Part shown: piece after piece, positions 37,380 through 46,319 of the stretch
How the letters are laid out: each line of letters begins with the position of its first letter
Numbering within the stretch: the stretch's first letter is position 1
Assembly: GCF_030122805.1 (NCBI RefSeq)
Contig: NZ_CP126080.1
Coordinates: forward strand, 3,601,001-3,665,000
Direction: 5' to 3'
DNA: 64,000 nucleotides
Source of the DNA: Mesobacillus sp. AQ2
GTDB lineage: Bacteria; Bacillota; Bacilli; Bacillales; Cytobacillaceae
Position numbers and translations under genes: made by a program
Notes under the pieces: model-generated
What the model was told of the DNA's origin: nothing
The model's database searches: none
Seen by the model: the letters and a program-made list of their open reading frames with translations, nothing else

Positions 37380-37904
37380 TTAAAACTCTAGGTCAGTTTT
37401 TGGTCCGTTGTAGTCGTTTTGGTTTTGGCTCTTGTTCTGGTTGCCTTCCTGGCTGCCCTGATCTTTCTTGGACATCATTTGCTGGATTTTTTCCACTGCT
37501 TGTGGTGCCAGATCAAGAATCTTTTCGTATAGATGCGTGCTTTCATCTAGGTGGAGCATCTTGACGCCTCTTGAACTTACAATCAAGAAAGCGATTGGCG
37601 TAATGGAAACCCCTCCGCCGCTACCGCCGCCGAACGGGTGCTGTGGTCCTCCTTGCTGTCCTCCTGAGCCACCTGAGCCGCCTGAGCCACCAGAACCGCC
37701 TGAGCCGCCGGATCCTCCCTTTGAACTTTCCAAAACGAATTCACTGCCTCCAGCCGCAAATCCGAAACCCACCTTTGAAACTGTCAGGATTACACTTCCA
37801 TCCGGTGTTTCTACAGGGTCCCCAATGATTGTGTTGACATCAATCATTTCCTTTAAGCTTTCCATAGCAGTTGTCATTAGTCCTTGAATTGGATGGTCGG
37901 ACAT
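37380..37904 (-). CDS. ytfJ: GerW family sporulation protein YtfJ
   Basis: A 174-residue protein of the YtfJ/GerW family, a spore component affecting germination in B. subtilis. It has the conserved VNTIIGDPVETPDGS and VSITPIAFLIVSS blocks. A low-complexity insertion of glycine-glycine-serine triplets (about residues 63-80) splits the domain. The tail is glutamine/asparagine-rich. AGGAGG precedes the ATG. It follows ytfI by 18 bases in one operon. Confidence 0.93.
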   Translation of the reverse strand: MSDHPIQGLMTTAMESLKEMIDVNTIIGDPVETPDGSVILTVSKVGFGFAAGGSEFVLESSKGGSGGSGGSGGSGGSGGSGGQQGGPQHPFGGGSGGGVSITPIAFLIVSSRGVKMLHLDESTHLYEKILDLAPQAVEKIQQMMSKKDQGSQEGNQNKSQNQNDYNGPKTDLEF

Positions 37905-37922
37905 TCCTGTTTCCTCCTTATT

Positions 37923-38618
37923 TTAGACAGAATTAGTATTGTCACCGGAAAGTGCGGACAATTGCTTTGATTTGAAGTCAGGCCAGCCGCCTTTCCAATA
38001 TTTAACCAGCTTTATTCCTGCTAAAATAGCATGCCCGACTCTGACTTGAAACATACATTTAAAACTAGTAATTGAAATGGTTTGCTGAAAACTTGGCGTG
38101 ATTGTCATGACCGGCATCTCTTTTAGTTTCATATACTGGCTCATAATCCCGATCACACCGCCCTTGGCCGCCCAAAAAGCACCGGTGATCACTGCCGTGG
38201 CTGCTGCGTCACCCACGCCAACCATTGTATGCCATTCTATATTGCGGATCGTTACTTTCTTCAGAAACCCCCTGATGATTTTGTGGAAGCCAGCAATATG
38301 TGTAAGGAGCTGCCTGATATCATGGATGCTGTTCAGAATATCATTTTTGTCTACTTGAGTGGTTTGATCTTTTTTGAGGGTTTCACCAGGACCTGTTTCC
38401 GTTTTTTTCTCGGCAACGATAGAAGGGGAATTGTCATCAATTTTTATGACCGGGACGTCAATTTTGTATTTAATGAGTCCACCCCAGGCTTTTAAAGTCA
38501 CTTTTAGATGATCATTATCATTGCCGTGGAAATAATCCAGAAATATCTTAACTCTAGTAAAAAGGATTACAATGGCCAGCACTGTTAAGAGCAGTATGGC
38601 AAGCAGCATCCATTTCAT
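37923..38618 (-). CDS. ytfI: DUF2953 protein YtfI
   Basis: A 231-residue protein with an N-terminal membrane helix (MLLAILLLTVLAIVILF) and an extracytoplasmic DUF2953 domain (TIRNIEWHTMVGVGDAA, VTPSFQQ-type region). Paired with ytfJ as in B. subtilis; function unknown. Several starts compete: TTG 38630, ATG 38621, 38618 and 38609. GGAGG at 38622-38626 is best spaced for 38618 or 38609; 38618 is shown with reservation. Confidence 0.85.
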   Translation of the reverse strand: MKWMLLAILLLTVLAIVILFTRVKIFLDYFHGNDNDHLKVTLKAWGGLIKYKIDVPVIKIDDNSPSIVAEKKTETGPGETLKKDQTTQVDKNDILNSIHDIRQLLTHIAGFHKIIRGFLKKVTIRNIEWHTMVGVGDAAATAVITGAFWAAKGGVIGIMSQYMKLKEMPVMTITPSFQQTISITSFKCMFQVRVGHAILAGIKLVKYWKGGWPDFKSKQLSALSGDNTNSV

Positions 38619-38692
38619 CATCCTCCACAACCTTTCAGCCTATTATTATCAACAAAAAGGCAAAAAAATAAACCTGCCGCAGCAGGTTCATT

Positions 38693-39529
38693 TTAGCGTG
38701 GTTCATATATGACAGTGGTATCAGCGAACAGGTCATGCAATCCCTGCTTCTTGTTTGTAAAAGCAACGACAATATACAGCACAAAAATTGTTGCTGAAAT
38801 GAAGCGGCCGATCCACTCGCGGAAAATGACAGTGCCCCATGTCAGGCTTGTGCCATCCAGTTCCACCACTTTCAGTCCAAACACCATTTTCCCTAGAGTC
38901 TGGCCGAGATATTTTGTCATCAGAACAAAATACAAATAGAAAACAACAGCCGTGGCGATGGTCATCGGTGAAAAGACCCCTTCCTCCAGTAATGGGATAT
39001 CCAATGCCCGGAAAACAGGATTGATGATCAGCCTGTTAATACTCCCAATGACAATCAAATCCAGCAAATAGGCCCAAAAACGCGTCCAGAATCCGGCATA
39101 TTGGCCAGCGAATAAATGATTCTCTCCAGTTGGCCTGCCTATTTCATCATTAACGGCATTTGCATAATCTGCCTGTGGTGCCGATTTTTCAGATTCTGCA
39201 TAACGAGTACTGTCGCCTTTAAGTCGGATGTTTTCATGTTCTTTATGGTTTGTACGATCAGTATCTGTCGCAATGCTGTCATGTTCTCTATAATTTGAAC
39301 GATCACCATCCATTAGGATGCTGTCATGTTCTTGATGTAAACGATCCGCATCTGGAGGGATGTTGCCGTGTTCTGGATCTAAACGATCTGCGTCTGTAGG
39401 TTTGTTATCGCGTTCTGGATCTAAACGATCAGCATCAGACGGGATGCCGCCAGATTCTCCTTGAACATCATTCCGCCCAAGTTCTGCCGAATCTTTCGTT
39501 TCATCTTTATCAAATTCTTTGGAATTCAT
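38693..39529 (-). CDS. yteJ: RDD family membrane protein with repetitive N-terminal extension
   Basis: The C-terminal part (about residues 140-278) is an RDD domain: GFWTRFWAYLLDLIVIG, TIATAVVFYLYFVLMTKYLGQTLGKM and FREWIGRFISATIFVLYIVVAF. It corresponds to YteJ, beside sppA in B. subtilis. In front of it is a hydrophilic, charged extension of about 130 residues containing at least five 14-15-residue repeats of the type DADRLDPEHGNIPP, encoded by 42-bp DNA repeats (39256-39468). B. subtilis YteJ lacks such an extension. A GGGGGGG ribosome site overlaps the end of sppA, so the two are co-transcribed. Confidence 0.9.
   Translation of the reverse strand: MNSKEFDKDETKDSAELGRNDVQGESGGIPSDADRLDPERDNKPTDADRLDPEHGNIPPDADRLHQEHDSILMDGDRSNYREHDSIATDTDRTNHKEHENIRLKGDSTRYAESEKSAPQADYANAVNDEIGRPTGENHLFAGQYAGFWTRFWAYLLDLIVIGSINRLIINPVFRALDIPLLEEGVFSPMTIATAVVFYLYFVLMTKYLGQTLGKMVFGLKVVELDGTSLTWGTVIFREWIGRFISATIFVLYIVVAFTNKKQGLHDLFADTTVIYEPR
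39256..39468 (-). repeat. In-frame 42-bp coding repeats in yteJ
   Basis: GATC words recur at 39256, 39301, 39343, 39385 and 39427, giving steps of 45, 42, 42 and 42 bases. They encode degenerate copies of DADRLDPEHGN. The two copies nearest the N-terminus are almost identical, showing recent duplication. Confidence 0.9.
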
Positions 39530-39543
39530 TTTTTGTCCCCCCC

Positions 39544-40554
39544 TTATTCAGCGTATAAGTACATTAGACGTGGAGAATTAGGCTGGGATAATAGTTTCAT
39601 CAGGCCTGCCATTTCTGCGTCTTTCCCCATGATTTTCTGTGCCCCCATGCTGAAAAACGAACCAAAGCCCATGCTTTCCGTATACTTTACTACAGTCGCA
39701 TCCCCAAGCTTCTCATCTTTCCTGACGTTGTCAATGACATCTTCCAGATAGCCGAATCCATCGATCAAGTTCAGCTGCTTGGCCTGGCGTCCATCATAGA
39801 TGCGGCCATCGGCAATTTTTTTGACCTGCTCGACAGACATGCCGCGTCCTTCAGAAATGACTTTGACGAATCCTTCATAAGAGTTGTTGATCATGGACTG
39901 AAGGATTTCCCGTTCTTCATCCGTCATCGGTCTTGTTGGGCTCATGATATCCTTGTATGGACCACTCTTAATTGTCGTGAATTCGACACCGTATTTTTCT
40001 GCAAGCCCTGCATAATTCACGCCTTGCATGATGACGCCAAGTGAGCCTGTCAGTGTTTCGGGACTTGCAAAGATTTTATCGGCAGGAGCAGACACATAAT
40101 ATCCTCCTGATGCTGCCATTGAACCCATCGATACATAAATCGGCTTTTTCGTTTCTTTCTGGATTTCCTTGATCTTATCGTGGATTTCTGCGCTTTCCAC
40201 AACACCCCCGCCTGGAGAGTTCACCTGGAGGATAATGGCTTTCACATCATCCGATTCTTTTACATAATCAAGCTGCTCCATGAATACCCGATGATTATAG
40301 AGTGGGCTTTCAAAGAACGATTGTGCATCCCCGGTATCCTGGATGACTCCGTTAATGGTCAATACCGCAATTTTGCTCAGCATGTCACCCTCTTCGATGA
40401 CTTCTTCAGCAAACATTTCTTCCGAGACAGCGAACATATCTTCAAACGCATTTTCCGCGTCGCTGAATGCGAATGTTGATAGTAGATTAATCACAATTGA
40501 CGCAATAAATAAACCAGCGGCTATTCCTAATGCCGCCCACCTTTTACCATTCAT
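39544..40554 (-). CDS. sppA: Signal peptide peptidase SppA
   Basis: Membrane-anchored serine protease of 336 residues that degrades cleaved signal peptides. It has an N-terminal membrane helix (WAALGIAAGLFIASIVI), the SDH-like fold with LQVNSPGGGVVES, and the catalytic dyad Ser149 in MAASGGYYV and Lys201 in SGPYKDIMS, displaced by two from the known B. subtilis residues 147 and 199. GGGGG precedes the ATG. It heads the sppA-yteJ operon. Confidence 0.96.
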   Translation of the reverse strand: MNGKRWAALGIAAGLFIASIVINLLSTFAFSDAENAFEDMFAVSEEMFAEEVIEEGDMLSKIAVLTINGVIQDTGDAQSFFESPLYNHRVFMEQLDYVKESDDVKAIILQVNSPGGGVVESAEIHDKIKEIQKETKKPIYVSMGSMAASGGYYVSAPADKIFASPETLTGSLGVIMQGVNYAGLAEKYGVEFTTIKSGPYKDIMSPTRPMTDEEREILQSMINNSYEGFVKVISEGRGMSVEQVKKIADGRIYDGRQAKQLNLIDGFGYLEDVIDNVRKDEKLGDATVVKYTESMGFGSFFSMGAQKIMGKDAEMAGLMKLLSQPNSPRLMYLYAE

Positions 40555-40698
40555 TTTGAATCCCCCTTGAAAATTCCTTGTACTTTCAAAACCTTATGAA
40601 AAAATGATAAACTAATGTCAATAACCTATATTTTAGCAAAAGTTTTTTATTGTGGGTAAAAATTTGGAAGAAATACATAATGTTTGGAGGAATCAGTA

Positions 40699-41499
40699 AT
40701 GCCAGATCGCCGCAATATTTATTTTCACCATACCCCTGACACAACTATGCTGGAAAAAGTACAGCCCCTTTACGAACTAGCCCGCAGATATGATTTCAAT
40801 ATTGTCACTGACCACAAGAATGCCAATATCATTGTCAGCATTGGTAACGATGGTACCTTTTTGGAGGCAGTAAGGAAAACTGGTTTCCGCGATGACTGTC
40901 TGTACGCAGGCATATCAGTCACTGGCTCCCTCAATATGTACTGTGATTTCCATCTTGAAGATACTGATAAAATGATCCAGGCCAGTACGAATTCAGAAAT
41001 TGAGGTAAGGCGCTATCCGACGATCGAGGTAACCATCGACGGAGAAACATCGTTTGAATGCTTGAACGAATTCAGCGTCCGTTCCGCGATTATAAAGGCT
41101 TTCGTAATGGATGTATTCATCGATGACAACCATTTTGAAACCTTCCGTGGTGACGGAATGATTGTCGCAACCCCAACAGGCAGCACCGCCTATAACAAGT
41201 CCGTGAACGGAGCGGTTGTGGACCCGCTGCTGCCGTGCATGCAGGTGAGTGAGCTTGCGTCAGTGAACAATAATCATTACCGGACACTCGGCTCATCCTT
41301 CATCCTTAGCGGTGACCGCAAGCTTACCTTCAAGGTTGCCCAGGACGGCAACGATTATCCAATCATGGGGATGGATAACGAAGCGCTGAGCATCCAGCAT
41401 GTTGAAAAATTCGATGTAAAATTGAGCAATAAATTCATCAAGACAATTAAGCTCAAGGACAATTCTTTCTGGGAAAAAGTGAAAAGGACATTTTTATAA
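40699..41499 (+). CDS. nadK: NAD kinase
   Basis: Phosphorylates NAD to NADP. The 266-residue protein has the GNDGT motif (VSIGNDGTFLEAV), the NE/D-type FECLNEFSV and TPTGSTAYNKS. Of the two B. subtilis NAD kinases this corresponds to YtdI by neighbourhood (sppA and ytcI). GGAGG precedes the ATG at 40699; the longer frame to 40684 starts inside the ribosome site. It is divergent from sppA and convergent with rarD. Confidence 0.95.
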   Translation: MPDRRNIYFHHTPDTTMLEKVQPLYELARRYDFNIVTDHKNANIIVSIGNDGTFLEAVRKTGFRDDCLYAGISVTGSLNMYCDFHLEDTDKMIQASTNSEIEVRRYPTIEVTIDGETSFECLNEFSVRSAIIKAFVMDVFIDDNHFETFRGDGMIVATPTGSTAYNKSVNGAVVDPLLPCMQVSELASVNNNHYRTLGSSFILSGDRKLTFKVAQDGNDYPIMGMDNEALSIQHVEKFDVKLSNKFIKTIKLKDNSFWEKVKRTFL

Positions 41500-41510
41500 A
41501 ATCCTATTAA

Positions 41511-41543
41511 GAAAGAGCTGCGGATCCCCCGCAGCTCTCTTTT
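41511..41543. terminator. Bidirectional terminator
   Basis: AGAGCTGCGG pairs with CCGCAGCTCT around ATCCC, followed by CTTTTTT, between nadK and rarD. Confidence 0.87.
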
Positions 41544-42479
41544 TTACATATGCATGCCTTTTTCTTTTTTTAACTTGAGGGTCAGGGCCGCTGCCAGTTT
41601 TGTCCGGGATAGTGAGTACAGGATCAGTGCCGACCAGATAAAGGTAAAGGCAAGCAGATGGACCGCCGAAAATGTTTCGTGATAAACGAATACCCCTAAA
41701 ATAAGTGTCAAAGTTGGTGCGATATATTGCAAGATCCCAAGTGTAGCAAGTGGGATTCTCTGTGCACCTTTCGCAAAAAACAGCAAAGGAACCGCCGTTG
41801 CTGCTCCTGCTCCGACAAGCAGCAGCGTTGTTGTCCACGAACCTGAGAACAGCGAATTTGTCCCCTGGGCAACTAGATAGCCAATGTAAATGGCGGAGAG
41901 CGGCATCACGACCAGCGTTTCTAGCGCGAGGCCGACCGAAGAATCAACTTTGATCAATTTCTTTGCAAGTCCATACAGGCCAAATGAAATGGCCAGTGAT
42001 AAAGCGATCCACGGGAATTGCCCGTAAGAAATCGTCATGATCAGCACACCGATGGCTGCAAGGAGAAATGACAGGTACTGCGGCAGGGACAGTCTTTCCT
42101 TAAGGAAAACCATTCCTAAAAGCACACTGACAAGCGGATTGATATAATAACCGAGACTTGCCTCGATCATTTGATCGCTATTGACAGCCCAAATATAGAT
42201 GAACCAGTTGATGCTGATCAGGATTGATGCGATTGTCAGTGCCGCCAGCTGTTTTTTGTTTTGCGAAAGCCCGCGGAGGGTCCCTGTAAAAAGACTCCAT
42301 TTTTTATTCAGGAGCAATATGAATGCAACAACGAAAAATGACCAAAACACGCGGTTTGCAAGAATTTCATCAGCATTCACATGTTGCAATAGCTTCCAAT
42401 AAACCGGAAGAATCCCCCATAGTATATATGAAAAGGCTGCGTACAAGACGCCAGCCTGTTGTTCGGTCCTGTTATTCAT
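41544..42479 (-). CDS. rarD: EamA family transporter RarD
   Basis: A ten-helix drug/metabolite-superfamily permease of 311 residues. RarD features are visible: AAFSYILWGILPVYWKLL at the N-terminus, NWFIYIWAVN, and LGILQYIAPTLTLILGV. The substrate of RarD proteins is undefined. GGGGG precedes the ATG. It shares a terminator with nadK. Confidence 0.93.
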   Translation of the reverse strand: MNNRTEQQAGVLYAAFSYILWGILPVYWKLLQHVNADEILANRVFWSFFVVAFILLLNKKWSLFTGTLRGLSQNKKQLAALTIASILISINWFIYIWAVNSDQMIEASLGYYINPLVSVLLGMVFLKERLSLPQYLSFLLAAIGVLIMTISYGQFPWIALSLAISFGLYGLAKKLIKVDSSVGLALETLVVMPLSAIYIGYLVAQGTNSLFSGSWTTTLLLVGAGAATAVPLLFFAKGAQRIPLATLGILQYIAPTLTLILGVFVYHETFSAVHLLAFTFIWSALILYSLSRTKLAAALTLKLKKEKGMHM

Positions 42480-42584
42480 CCGAACATCCCCCTAATCTTT
42501 CTAGACTCGAAATAATATCAATTATAAGGGGGATGCTCCGGGCTGACAATCATTTTTTTTGAATCAATATATTCAAAGCCGGAA

Positions 42585-42905
42585 TTATTTCGTGGTTCGT
42601 GGGTTTAATTTAAAGTTGTAGCCAAATGTTTCTTCCGGGGAGGAAATCTTATAGCCCAGCCCCTGCTTGAAATCCAAAAAGATTCTGCCTGGAAGGGACT
42701 CAACTGATTTCTTTGGAACGAAAAAATGGATACCTGATTCTGATATCACTTCATCATCTTCCTGCTTTTCTTCGATTTGAAGCTGGATATCTGTCGCGAT
42801 GGAACAGGTGCCTACAAACTCCGCTAATATTCTTATGCCTTCTCCATTACCGAATTGGACTTTTTTTAACTGTTCCAATGCAGCCTCTTTTATATCGATT
42901 TTCAA
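42585..42905 (-). CDS. HesB/IscA-like protein lacking the cluster cysteines
   Basis: A 106-residue protein with the Fe-S biosynthesis (HesB-like) fold, seen in the pattern ALEQLKKVQF, GIRI, DIQLQIEE and PGRIFLDFKQGLGYKISSP. Only one cysteine occurs, in GTCSIATD; the C-terminal C-x-C pair of A-type carriers is missing. It is therefore like the YneR/YqkB group of bacilli and may not carry a cluster. TTG start at 42905 behind GTGAGG. Confidence 0.75.
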   Translation of the reverse strand: MKIDIKEAALEQLKKVQFGNGEGIRILAEFVGTCSIATDIQLQIEEKQEDDEVISESGIHFFVPKKSVESLPGRIFLDFKQGLGYKISSPEETFGYNFKLNPRTTK

Positions 42906-42995
42906 ATTGCCTCACCCTTTCTTATTAAAAATATACCCAAGTTTTGTTGTGTCACTCATCTCTCAATCTAAAAGTAAAATCTTGAGAATGCCAAC

Positions 42996-43024
42996 AAAAA
43001 AACAGACCTTTTGGCCTGCTTTTT
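42996..43024 (-). terminator. Terminator of ytcI
   Basis: On the minus strand CAGGCC pairs with GGTCTG around AAAA, followed by TTTTTTTG. Confidence 0.75.
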
Positions 43025-43036
43025 CATGGCATTCTA

Positions 43037-44617
43037 TTATCTTGCGCCTTCTAATTCTTTCTTGCGCAGCTCAATGCGGCGGATTTTACCTGAAGTTGTC
43101 TTTGGAAGTTCTTCAAGGAACTCTATTTTCCTCGGATACTTATATGGAGCGGTCAAATCCTTGACGTGCTGCTGCAAATCAGAAACTAGATTTTCCAGTT
43201 CGGGGCTGACACCGTCACGCAGGACGACAAAAGCCTTGACGATATGTCCGCGGATTTCGTCAGGTGACGCGACAACTGCGCATTCTTTTACATATGGATG
43301 CTTAACGAGTGCATCCTCGACTTCGAAAGGACCAATCGTATACCCTGAACTGATGATGATATCATCGCCGCGTCCCTCAAACCAAAAATATCCTTCTTCA
43401 TCCTTACTCGCTTTATCGCCTGTTACGTAATAATCCCCGCGGAACTGCATGGCTGTCCGCTCTGGATCCTTGTAATAGTTTTTGAATAAAGCAGGTGTTT
43501 CAATATGGACAGCGATATCACCAACTTCACCCGGTGCACATGGTTCTCCGTTTTCATTGATAATTTCAACCCGATTGCCAGGTGTAGGCTTACCCATTGA
43601 TCCAGGCTTTAACTCCATGCCCTTTGTTACACCGACAAGCAGTGTATTTTCTGTCTGGCCATAGCCGTCGCGCACCTCAACATTAAAATGCTTTCTGAAT
43701 GTGTCGATGACTTCACGGTTCAGCGGTTCTCCTGCGGATACCGCGCTATGAAGACCAGGCAAACTGTAATCACCAATATTTTCGACTTTGGCCATCAGCC
43801 TGTATTCAGTTGGGGTGCAGCATAGAACATTTACATGATACTTTTGCAAAAGCGATAAATATTTTTGCGGCTCGAATTTACCTTGATAAACGAGGCCTGT
43901 AGCTCCCGTTCCCATGACGGACAGGAACGGACTCCAGATCCATTTTTGCCAGCCAGGACCGGCAGTAGCCCAGACAGTGTCCCCATCCTCTATGCCGAGC
44001 CAATTTGTTGCCGCTGTCCGCAAATGAGCATATGCCCATCCATGTGTATGGACAACACCTTTCGGATTGCCCGTCGTACCGGAAGTATAGCTGAGGAATG
44101 CCATATCATCACGATCGGTGTCGGCAAGCTGAAGCTCTTCGGAAGCAGTTTCCATTTCTTTATCAAGTTGAATCCAGCCTTCTTTTTCTGCCCCAATAAT
44201 GAACTTAGGCAGCTTTTCCACTTCGTCGATTCCATCGAACTCGCCGGTAAAAGGAGCATAACTGATGATAGCTTTTACATCGCCATGGTTGATTCGATAT
44301 TGAAAATCTTTTTTTCTCAGCATTTCTGAACTTGGAATGACAACAAGTCCCATTTTCAGTGAGGCAATATAAACCTGATACGCTTCAATAAGTCTTGGCA
44401 CGACAACAAGCACTACATCCCCTTTGGCCAAACCATTTCCTAAGAAAACGTTTCCAATTTTATTGGCGTTCTTTAGCAGCTCCTGGTATGTAATTTCTTT
44501 TGTACTTCCTGCTTCATTTTCCCAGAGAATCGCTTTTCTCGCCGGGTCCTGGGCGAATCGCTCCATTTCTGATACAAGATTATACTTTTGAGGTGCAATC
44601 AATTGTTCCCTTTTCAT
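43037..44617 (-). CDS. ytcI: Acyl-CoA synthetase (AMP-forming), YtcI-like
   Basis: ANL-superfamily adenylate-forming ligase of 526 residues related to acetyl-CoA and medium/branched-chain acyl-CoA synthetases. Motifs: LSYTSGTTGNPKGVVH, RDGYGQTE, TGDKASKDEEGYFWFEGRGDDII and the C-terminal catalytic lysine in PKTTSGKIRR. The preferred acid is not evident. The ATG at 44617 has AGGGGG upstream; the longer open frame is not supported. It lies beside sspA exactly as in B. subtilis. The SGK motif could be a target for AcuA-type acetylation. Confidence 0.93.
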   Translation of the reverse strand: MKREQLIAPQKYNLVSEMERFAQDPARKAILWENEAGSTKEITYQELLKNANKIGNVFLGNGLAKGDVVLVVVPRLIEAYQVYIASLKMGLVVIPSSEMLRKKDFQYRINHGDVKAIISYAPFTGEFDGIDEVEKLPKFIIGAEKEGWIQLDKEMETASEELQLADTDRDDMAFLSYTSGTTGNPKGVVHTHGWAYAHLRTAATNWLGIEDGDTVWATAGPGWQKWIWSPFLSVMGTGATGLVYQGKFEPQKYLSLLQKYHVNVLCCTPTEYRLMAKVENIGDYSLPGLHSAVSAGEPLNREVIDTFRKHFNVEVRDGYGQTENTLLVGVTKGMELKPGSMGKPTPGNRVEIINENGEPCAPGEVGDIAVHIETPALFKNYYKDPERTAMQFRGDYYVTGDKASKDEEGYFWFEGRGDDIIISSGYTIGPFEVEDALVKHPYVKECAVVASPDEIRGHIVKAFVVLRDGVSPELENLVSDLQQHVKDLTAPYKYPRKIEFLEELPKTTSGKIRRIELRKKELEGAR

Positions 44618-44758
44618 ACTCTTCCCCCTGATTATCATTTTTTTCGCTTGTCTTTGAATGAGAAAACAAGCTTTCATATCCCCATAACCCATTATACTAA
44701 ATTATTCAAAAAATTTAAAATTATATGACAATGTTATTCTGAAATAATTTTACACAAC

Positions 44759-44791
44759 AAAAAGAGCAGGGCATCCGCCCTGCTCTTTGTA
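44759..44791 (-). terminator. Terminator of the SASP gene
   Basis: AAAGAGCAGGGC pairs with GCCCTGCTCTTT around ATCC. Confidence 0.87.
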
Positions 44792-44812
44792 GCCATGTTA
44801 TTCTTTTTTTGA

Positions 44813-45019
44813 TTAGCGAGAGAATCCGCCACCAAGTTGTTGTTCAGCCATTTGAACCAAACGCTTAGTGATCTCTCCTCCTACAGAACCGTTAGCGCGA
44901 GAAGTAGTTTCTCCGCCAAGCTGTACTCCAAATTCAGTAGCGATTTCGTACTTCATTTGGTCAAGAGCTTGTTGTACTCCAGGAACTAGAAGTTGGTTTG
45001 AGTTGTTGTTGTTTGCCAT
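44813..45019 (-). CDS. sspA: Alpha/beta-type small acid-soluble spore protein
   Basis: A 68-residue DNA-binding spore protein that protects spore DNA from UV and is degraded by GPR on germination. It has the family core [22 protein letters not shown], including the GPR cleavage region around EIATEFG, and the second motif [18 protein letters not shown]. The N-terminus is asparagine-rich. AGGAGG precedes the ATG at 45019. Expression should be SigG-dependent; the sequence 45020-45110 was not resolved into a promoter. Confidence 0.96.
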   Translation of the reverse strand: MANNNNSNQLLVPGVQQALDQMKYEIATEFGVQLGGETTSRANGSVGGEITKRLVQMAEQQLGGGFSR

Positions 45020-45110
45020 GTGTTTCACCTCCTTGTGAGTATAGAGTGTGTAGAAACACATGGCTTAATTCAAAACTTTAATTGGTAAATGTTCACAAAT
45101 CTTTAACAAG

Positions 45111-46319
45111 TTAGAATAGATCATCCACCGGATTATCTTCTCTTTCAGAAGCCGGTTTGACGATAATCCGCTCTGTTCCTTCAACAGCTCTCTGAATCAG
45201 TTCTTCAAAGTCGAAGAAGCTTTCAAAGTTCTGGACTTTATCCAGCTTAGGCTTCGTTTTAGGCGATGAAGGGACAAAGACCGTGCAGCAATCTTCATAT
45301 GGGCGGATTGATATATCATGGGTATCGATTTCATGGGCGATATCCATAATCTGCAGTTTGTCCATTGTGATTAACGGCCGGATAATGGGAGTTGTTGTCA
45401 CTTCGTTGATGGCGTACATGCTTTCAAGTGTCTGAGAGGCAACCTGCCCAAGGCTTTCGCCAGTTATGATGGCAAGTCCTCCCTGCTTTTCCCTGATTGC
45501 GTCCGTTATACGCAGCATTAGTCTTCTTGTTGTAGTCATCGTATAGTTTTCCGGTATTTGCTTGTGAATGGCTTGCTGGATTTCAGTAAAAGGTACGATA
45601 TGAAGCGCAAAATGTCCGTTTACTTCGGCAAGCTTCTCAGAAAGGTCGATTACCTTTTGCTTGGCGCGTTCACTTGTGAAAGGCGGACTGAAAAAATGGA
45701 CCCCTTCCACTTCAAGGCCTCTCTTCATGGTCAGGTAGCCGGCAACCGGGCTGTCAATCCCGCCGGAAAGCATCAGCATCCCTTTGCCTCCGGACGCGGC
45801 AGGCAGCCCTCCTGCGCCCTTGATCGTTTCCGCTGAAATATAGGCTGCTTCTTTTCTGATTTCAATCTGAAGGTTGATATCAGGATTCCTCACATCAACT
45901 TTCAGGCCTTCCACATTCCTCAGTATATGGCCGCCAAATTCCGAATTGATTCCGTTCGTATCCAATTCAAAAGTCTTATCAGATCGTTTGGCGGATATTT
46001 TGAAGGTCTGTCCTGGCTGGTGGATTTTCTTGAAAAGCTCCAGAGCAGCATCCTTCATTTTTTCAAGGTCCTTGTCCACTTTAACGGCGGGGCTGAAGGA
46101 CTGGATCCCGAATATTTCCTTGAGCTTCTTTCCAATTTCATCGCTGACTTCACCATTAAGCAGGATGAACATCCTGTCGCGTTCCGCTTTGATGACAGCG
46201 TTTGGATAGTCGCTCAATGCCCTTTTGATATTTTTTCTTAGGCGGTCAATGAATTTATTTCTATTTCTTCCTTTGGTCGATATTTCACCATACCGAACCA
46301 ATATACGGTCATACATCAT
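45111..46319 (-). CDS. thiI: tRNA 4-thiouridine synthase ThiI
   Basis: Adenylates U8 of tRNA and inserts sulfur from the partner desulfurase. The 402-residue protein has the N-terminal ferredoxin-like/THUMP region and the PP-loop MLSGGIDSPVAGYL (about 183-196). As usual in bacilli the rhodanese domain of the E. coli enzyme is absent. Start ATG 46319 (or 46316) overlaps the nifZ stop by four bases, ATGA, so the pair is coupled. Confidence 0.97.
   Translation of the reverse strand: MMYDRILVRYGEISTKGRNRNKFIDRLRKNIKRALSDYPNAVIKAERDRMFILLNGEVSDEIGKKLKEIFGIQSFSPAVKVDKDLEKMKDAALELFKKIHQPGQTFKISAKRSDKTFELDTNGINSEFGGHILRNVEGLKVDVRNPDINLQIEIRKEAAYISAETIKGAGGLPAASGGKGMLMLSGGIDSPVAGYLTMKRGLEVEGVHFFSPPFTSERAKQKVIDLSEKLAEVNGHFALHIVPFTEIQQAIHKQIPENYTMTTTRRLMLRITDAIREKQGGLAIITGESLGQVASQTLESMYAINEVTTTPIIRPLITMDKLQIMDIAHEIDTHDISIRPYEDCCTVFVPSSPKTKPKLDKVQNFESFFDFEELIQRAVEGTERIIVKPASEREDNPVDDLF

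Noticed and set aside
44618..44692. Longer YtcI from 44692
   Set aside because: The ribosome site AGGGGG sits just before the ATG at 44617; no site precedes the longer start.
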